Of a stretch of 64,000 bases of DNA, positions 59,606-64,000 are shown piece by piece. Below the pieces are notes generated by a model. The model did not search any database, had not been told where the DNA came from, and was given only the letters and a program-made list of their open reading frames with translations. Origin of the DNA: an uncultured Methylocystaceae bacterium (GTDB lineage Bacteria; Pseudomonadota; Alphaproteobacteria; Rhizobiales; Beijerinckiaceae); NCBI GenBank assembly GCA_903870245.1, contig CAIQCB010000004.1, positions 1 to 64,000 of the forward strand, in the 5' to 3' direction. Each line of letters opens with the position of its first letter. The stretch's first letter is position 1. A program made the position numbers and the translations under genes.

Positions 59606-60826
59606 ATGGCTGATCAAAAGCTTTTGCCTGTTGACGAGGCCCTATCGCGCGTTCTGGCCCGGGCCAGCCTGCTCGGCGAGGAGACGGTCGCTATCGACGC
59701 GGCGCAGGGTCGCACACTGGCGCATCATCTCATCGCCACCCGCACCCAGCCGCCGGTCGCCGTTTCCGCCATGGACGGCTATGCTGTCCGCACCAACGAT
59801 TTTCCCACCGACGCCGGTCTGCGGTTGGTGGGTGAAAGCGCGGCTGGTCACGGATACGGCGGCGTTCTCAATCCGGGAGAGACGGTGCGCATCTTCACCG
59901 GCGCGCCTGTCCCGGAAGGCGCCGACGCGGTGGTCTTGCAGGAAAACGTCACGACCGACGGCGGGATCGTTCACCCTGTCGAAACCGTGCTCATCGGTGA
60001 AAACATTCGCGCCGCCGGCCTCGATTTTCGCGCCGGGACCGCCGGATTAAAGGCCGGAACGCGTCTTGGCGCCGCCGAACTCGCCCTCGCCGCCGCCATG
60101 AACCACGCCCGCCTGCCGGTAGCGCGGCGCCCACGCGTCGCCCTGCTCGCCTCGGGCGACGAACTGGTCCCTCCCGGCGCCGAGCCAGGTCCGGCCCAGA
60201 TCATCGCCTGCAACAGCTTCGCCGTCGCCGCCATCGCCCGCGACGCCGGGGCGGAGACGATCGATCTCGGCCTTTTTCCCGACACGATCGAAGAACTTGA
60301 GCGCGGCGTTCAACTGGCCCGCGCGGCGCAGGCCGATGTGCTGGTGACGCTGGGCGGCGCCTCGGTCGGCGATCACGATCTCTTGCGGCCGGCGCTGGCG
60401 CGTCAGGGTATGGCGCTGGATTTCTGGAAAATCGCCATGCGTCCGGGAAAGCCGCTGATCCACGGCTCGCTGGGGCAGACGCACATATTGGGCCTGCCGG
60501 GCAATCCGGTCGCCGCCTACGTCTGCGCGCTGGTGTTTCTGGGGCCGCTGATCCGCGCGCTTCAGGGCGACCCCGACGCCGCCGCCGACCGCAGCGAGAC
60601 GGTCGTCGCCGGAGCCGCCTTGCCGGCCAACAAGGGCCGGCGAGACTATATGCGGGCCAGACTTTCCGCCGACGCCCATGGTCGACAGGTTGCGACTCCT
60701 CAGCCGTTGCAGGACTCGTCGCTGCTAACCGAACTCCAGCAATCGCAGGCGCTGCTGATCCGCGAACCACTGGCCCCGGCGCTGTCCGCCGGCGACGCCG
60801 TTCGCATCCTGCGACTGCCGACCTGA
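59606..60826 (+). CDS. moeA: Molybdopterin molybdenumtransferase
   Basis: 406 aa. Inserts molybdate into adenylated molybdopterin. PPVAVSAMDGYAVR, RIFTGAPVPEGADAVVLQE, RVALLASGDELVPPG, TLGGASVGDHDLL and MRPGKPLIHGSLGQTHILGLPGNPVAAYV are family motifs. Start at 59606 (MADQKLLPVDEAL); the longer frame overlaps moaC. Pair with moaC. Confidence 0.97.
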   Translation: MADQKLLPVDEALSRVLARASLLGEETVAIDAAQGRTLAHHLIATRTQPPVAVSAMDGYAVRTNDFPTDAGLRLVGESAAGHGYGGVLNPGETVRIFTGAPVPEGADAVVLQENVTTDGGIVHPVETVLIGENIRAAGLDFRAGTAGLKAGTRLGAAELALAAAMNHARLPVARRPRVALLASGDELVPPGAEPGPAQIIACNSFAVAAIARDAGAETIDLGLFPDTIEELERGVQLARAAQADVLVTLGGASVGDHDLLRPALARQGMALDFWKIAMRPGKPLIHGSLGQTHILGLPGNPVAAYVCALVFLGPLIRALQGDPDAAADRSETVVAGAALPANKGRRDYMRARLSADAHGRQVATPQPLQDSSLLTELQQSQALLIREPLAPALSAGDAVRILRLPT

Positions 60827-60907
60827 GACGATGCAGCCCCGTGACTTTGCCGCCGCAAGATGGCAGAGAAGGCGCGTTGTTTAACCGTCGCAACGGGAGC
60901 CCCGCAG

Positions 60908-61606
60908 ATGTCGATCCTCGATTCCGTCCGCAAGGCGCTCGTTCCGATTCATCCGGAAGGCTACGTCTTTATCGGCGCCTTCGCCGCCGCCAGCTTCGTT
61001 CTGAACTGGCTGTCGCCGACTCTCGGATGGATCGGCTTCATCGCCACTGCCTGGTGCGCCTATTTCTTCCGCGATCCGCCGCGAGTCACGCCCTTGCGCG
61101 AAGGCATTGTGGTGTCCCCGGCCGATGGCGTGGTCTCAGCGATCGGCTTCCATCTGCCGCCCCCGGAACTCGGCATGGGCGCGGAGCCGTTACAGCGGAT
61201 CTCGGTGTTTATGAGCGTTTTCGACGTTCATGTGAATCGTGCGCCGGTCTCCGGCCGGGTGATGAAAATCGCTTACAAGCCCGGACTTTTCCTGAGCGCC
61301 GATCTCGACAAGGCGAGCGAGGACAATGAACGCAACGGCCTCGTCATCGACTCAAGACTCGGCCGCATCGGCGTCGTTCAGATTGCCGGTCTCGTCGCCC
61401 GCCGCATCGTTTGCTTCATCCGCGAGGGCGAGGAAATCGGCGTGGGCGACCGGTTTGGCCTGATTCGCTTCGGCTCGCGCCTTGACGTCTATTTGCCAGC
61501 GACCGTGCGACCGGCCATCGCCGTTGGCGCCCGCGCCATCGCTGGCGAAACTATCCTCGCCGACGTCAACGCCGGCGCGGTCGGCGCCACTTTCAAGACC
61601 GGTTGA
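60908..61606 (+). CDS. psd: Phosphatidylserine decarboxylase (short, archaetidyl type)
   Basis: 232 aa. Makes phosphatidylethanolamine. N-terminal hydrophobic region, then [35 protein letters not shown] and [10 protein letters not shown], where Ser190 is expected to become the pyruvoyl group by self-cleavage. Start 60908 has GGGAG 8 nt upstream. pssA follows within 12 bp. Confidence 0.97.
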   Translation: MSILDSVRKALVPIHPEGYVFIGAFAAASFVLNWLSPTLGWIGFIATAWCAYFFRDPPRVTPLREGIVVSPADGVVSAIGFHLPPPELGMGAEPLQRISVFMSVFDVHVNRAPVSGRVMKIAYKPGLFLSADLDKASEDNERNGLVIDSRLGRIGVVQIAGLVARRIVCFIREGEEIGVGDRFGLIRFGSRLDVYLPATVRPAIAVGARAIAGETILADVNAGAVGATFKTG

Positions 61607-61617
61607 GGCGCACTGAA

Positions 61618-62439
61618 ATGAGTGAACCGGGCGACAATCAGTATGAGGACGCGCTGACGGCATCGGAAATGCGGCGCCTGCGCTTTCGGAATATTCCGAT
61701 CCGCGTAGTTTTACCCAATCTGGTGACGCTACTGGCCCTGTGCATGGGTCTGACCTCGATCCGCTTCGCCATCGAGGGCCGTTTCGAGACGGCGATCACC
61801 GCCGTGATGGCCGCCGCCGTACTCGACGGGCTTGATGGCCGGATCGCGCGCGCGCTCAAGGGCACCTCGCGCTTTGGAGCCGAACTGGACTCGCTTTCGG
61901 ATTTCGTCGATTTCGGCGTCGCCCCGGCCCTACTGCTCTACCTATGGAGCTTGCACGAGATCAAGGGAATGGGCTGGTTCGCGGTGCTGGTCTTCGTGAT
62001 CGCGGCGGCGCTGCGCCTGGCCCGCTTCAATGTGATGATCGACGACCCGACCAAACCTGCATGGCACGCCGATTTCTTTGTTGGCATGCCGGCCCCGGCC
62101 GGCGCGGTGACAGTGCTGCTGCCGCTTTATCTCAACCTCTCGGTGCTGGAGTTGCCGGCGACGAGAGGACTGGCGATCTTCAATATTTTTTATGTGATCG
62201 CCATTGCCCTTCTGATGGCGAGCCGCATTCCGCATTTTTCCGGCAAACGCATTGGCCGCATTCCGCGCGACCTCGTCATTCCTGTATTGTTTGGCGTCGG
62301 CGCAACAATTCTACTGCTGGCGATCTTTCCGATGGAGCTGCTTGCTGTCGTCAGCCTCGCCTTTCTGGCGATGATCCCCTTCAGCGTGAAGCATTACAAC
62401 AGGCTTGCGAAAGCTGAGGCGAACAAAAGCGTCGGCTGA
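61618..62439 (+). CDS. pssA: CDP-diacylglycerol-serine O-phosphatidyltransferase
   Basis: 273 aa, about seven membrane helices. CDP-alcohol phosphatidyltransferase motif DGLDGRIARALKGTSRFGAELDSLSD is complete (DGx2ARx8Gx3Dx3D). Makes phosphatidylserine, the substrate of Psd upstream. ATG 61618 with GAGG is chosen over the TTG at 61603 that overlaps psd. Confidence 0.97.
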   Translation: MSEPGDNQYEDALTASEMRRLRFRNIPIRVVLPNLVTLLALCMGLTSIRFAIEGRFETAITAVMAAAVLDGLDGRIARALKGTSRFGAELDSLSDFVDFGVAPALLLYLWSLHEIKGMGWFAVLVFVIAAALRLARFNVMIDDPTKPAWHADFFVGMPAPAGAVTVLLPLYLNLSVLELPATRGLAIFNIFYVIAIALLMASRIPHFSGKRIGRIPRDLVIPVLFGVGATILLLAIFPMELLAVVSLAFLAMIPFSVKHYNRLAKAEANKSVG

Positions 62440-62441
62440 AA

Positions 62442-63602
62442 TTATTTCTGAACCGGCGCAAGCGGCGCCAGCTCCTGCTTTTCGATTTTCCTGCTGGCGG
62501 CGATGTCTTCCGGCGTGCGCGCATCGATCACCGCCTGCTTGTCGGCCTCGCCGGCGCGCGGCGCGGTGATTTGCGCGCCAATGCCCCTGACTACGTCGGG
62601 AGCCTCGGCGAAGGCGCCATGGCCGATGAAATCCGTCGAAAAGGATGAGATATCCCGCACCGAAACGCCCAGACGATCCAGTTCGGCCTTGTCCTCAGGC
62701 TTGGCGGGATCGAGGGCGCCGAGCCGTTGGCGATCGCCGGCGATGCGCGAGGAGATCGAGAGAGCGCGATCGTTGCTGGCGACAAAAATCGAGACATGTC
62801 CCGGATCGAGCCGCGACACCTGCTGACGGAACACGCTGAGGTCAATATCGGGATTGGCGAGCATCACCTGTCCGAGCCGTCCGTCGAGATCGGGATGGCC
62901 GGAGATGGCGAGGGCGCGCAAGGTCTCCATCGTTAACCAGGCCCCCATCGAATGCGCGAGAACGTGCACCCTCCCGACGCCGGGCGTGCGGGAGAGGCCA
63001 AGCAGCAATTGCTCCAGCGCATCGCGCGAGACGGTCGCCGCCTCCTTGTCGGACTCATAATTCATCAGGCCGCCGCGCGAATTCCATGTGAACAAAGTCG
63101 CTACGCCGGCGAAATCGCCGTCGGCGACGATCTGCGCCAGACGAAACCGCGCCTCATCCAGCCCGGTGTTGAAACCATGGACATAGAGCAGAATGTCGCG
63201 CGCGACTCCCACCCGTCCGGAAACATGCGCGGCGATTTCCTGAAAGAACTCGGCGTCATCCATCGGACGCCTGGCGACCACCGAAAAATGACTTTTCGGA
63301 TCGGGGCCGCCGAAACTCGGCCTTTCGATCGCACCGGTCTCGTGGCCCTGCGGCACGCCGATGGTGGTGAGCGAAAATTTGGCCCGGCCGTCGTCCGCCG
63401 CGCCTTCGCCGCGTCGTGTCGAGGCCACAAACAACGGCACGCGCATCGGCTGGCCGCGCGGCGCGGCGAAGAGCCCGCTGTCGGCCATTTGACGATCCGC
63501 CATCCCGAGACCGTCCGCCATGCAGCCTTCAAGCGACAGCCCCAGCAATAGCGACATGAAAAAAGCGGCCGCGGAACTGACCAAAGAAAAGGAATGTCGC
63601 AC
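62442..63602 (-). CDS. DUF900-type alpha/beta hydrolase, probable lipoprotein
   Basis: 386 aa. Signal with possible lipobox SLEGC (Cys27). DUF900 hydrolase fold: RVPLFVASTRRG, ILLYVHGFNTGLDEARFRLAQI, LFTWNSRGGLMNYESDKEAATVS, nucleophile Ser in HVLAHSMGAWLTMETLR, and ANPDIDLSVFRQQ. Likely an envelope esterase or lipase of unknown substrate. Ends 2 bp from convergent pssA. Confidence 0.88.
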   Translation of the reverse strand: MRHSFSLVSSAAAFFMSLLLGLSLEGCMADGLGMADRQMADSGLFAAPRGQPMRVPLFVASTRRGEGAADDGRAKFSLTTIGVPQGHETGAIERPSFGGPDPKSHFSVVARRPMDDAEFFQEIAAHVSGRVGVARDILLYVHGFNTGLDEARFRLAQIVADGDFAGVATLFTWNSRGGLMNYESDKEAATVSRDALEQLLLGLSRTPGVGRVHVLAHSMGAWLTMETLRALAISGHPDLDGRLGQVMLANPDIDLSVFRQQVSRLDPGHVSIFVASNDRALSISSRIAGDRQRLGALDPAKPEDKAELDRLGVSVRDISSFSTDFIGHGAFAEAPDVVRGIGAQITAPRAGEADKQAVIDARTPEDIAASRKIEKQELAPLAPVQK

Positions 63603-63854
63603 GAGAGCCTGTCGGGTAAGGCGCGCCCTCTGCGCGCTGCGGATCTCTGGCGCCAGGCGCCGTTTGTGTTGATTTCCATGCGCCGGGAAAGCGACAAAAG
63701 CGCGGCGGCGCGGAGCTTAAAAGCTAAAAAAACCTTGCCAAATCATTAATCAGCGAGATTTTGCCGCACTTGCGCGGGGCTGGCCGCGCCGTGCATAGTG
63801 CCGAGCGGAGCATCTAACGGGGACGCGGCTCGCCCTGCGCGAGGCCGGACGGAC

Positions 63855-64000
63855 ATGCGGATCAGAATTTTGGGTTCGGGGGCCGGCGGCGGCTTCCCGC
63901 AATGGAATTGCAACTGCGCCAACTGCCGGGCCGTACGCGCCGGCGCGCCGGGTTTTCTGCCACGGACCCAATCGTCGCTGGCGGTGAGCGCCAATGGCGA
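63855..64000 (+). CDS. pqqB: Pyrroloquinoline quinone biosynthesis protein PqqB, 5' end (partial)
   Basis: First 48 residues, cut by the right edge. [20 protein letters not shown] followed by [21 protein letters not shown] is the PqqB N-terminus (metallo-beta-lactamase fold). PqqB hydroxylates the PqqA tyrosine during PQQ synthesis; PQQ is the cofactor of methanol dehydrogenase. No pqqA peptide gene was found in the 252 bp upstream. Confidence 0.95.
   Translation, partial: MRIRILGSGAGGGFPQWNCNCANCRAVRAGAPGFLPRTQSSLAVSANG

Overview
This 64 kb window is a GC-rich chromosome segment that reads as a methylotrophic alphaproteobacterium, probably order Rhizobiales (Methylocystaceae or Beijerinckiaceae type). 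That placement is inferred from gene content. C1 markers are two tandem formaldehyde-activating enzyme genes (fae) at the left edge, a HisA-related protein of the kind found with tetrahydromethanopterin (H4MPT) pathways, malyl-CoA lyase, molybdenum-cofactor genes, and the start of pqqB at the right edge. No methane monooxygenase or methanol dehydrogenase gene lies in the window, and no tRNA or rRNA was seen.

Layout. 0-2.4 kb: fae pair, HisA-like gene, secreted protein. 2.3-7.6 kb: dxs, L,D-transpeptidase, LptM-like lipoprotein with lysA, a His-rich secreted protein. 7.7-12.8 kb: UDP-sugar epimerase, def-fmt-truA, lemA-htpX. 12.8-17.8 kb: a tightly overlapped minus-strand operon argH > ThiE-like > Sel1-repeat protein > esterase > YheT-like hydrolase, divergent from a TlpA-type thioredoxin. 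18.4-25.4 kb: GlcG-like protein behind four 13-bp repeats, peroxiredoxin, malyl-CoA lyase, DUF983, a histidine-phosphatase/Nudix fusion, TIGR02301 protein and pdxH. 25.5-28 kb: DnaJ-type chaperone and ispG. 28-36.9 kb: a minus-strand run ArsR-methyltransferase > metF > metH > cstA > ybdD > degenerate uracil-DNA glycosylase.

36.9-38.9 kb is an AT-rich accessory island. It has unrecognised small ORFs, one reading frame interrupted only by two TGA codons, and a repeated Asn-Asn-Asp motif. 39-46.8 kb: CoA-transferase, queE, cytochrome c, an ExoR-like Sel1 protein, xthA, a glycosyltransferase-like protein, beta-carbonic anhydrase, tadA. 46.8-54 kb: RluB-type pseudouridine synthase with an internal 2 x 240 bp tandem repeat, rsmD, a truncated AhpD-like gene, nitroreductase, Crp/Fnr regulator, mutS. 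54-64 kb: maeB behind a perfect 29-bp palindrome, a pseudogene of a glycine-rich-domain family protein, ugd, a second His-rich secreted protein, moaC-moeA, psd-pssA, a DUF900 lipoprotein and pqqB.

Themes. C1 metabolism is represented by fae, mcl, pqqB and the methionine/methyl cycle genes metF-metH. Isoprenoid synthesis (dxs, ispG), peptidoglycan and lysine (lysA, L,D-transpeptidase), phosphatidylethanolamine synthesis (psd-pssA) and UDP-glucuronate chemistry (ugd, epimerase) supply the envelope. Most of the window is ordinary core genome. The least explained parts are the AT-rich island, the repeats before glcG and inside rluB, the maeB palindrome, and two His-rich secreted proteins.
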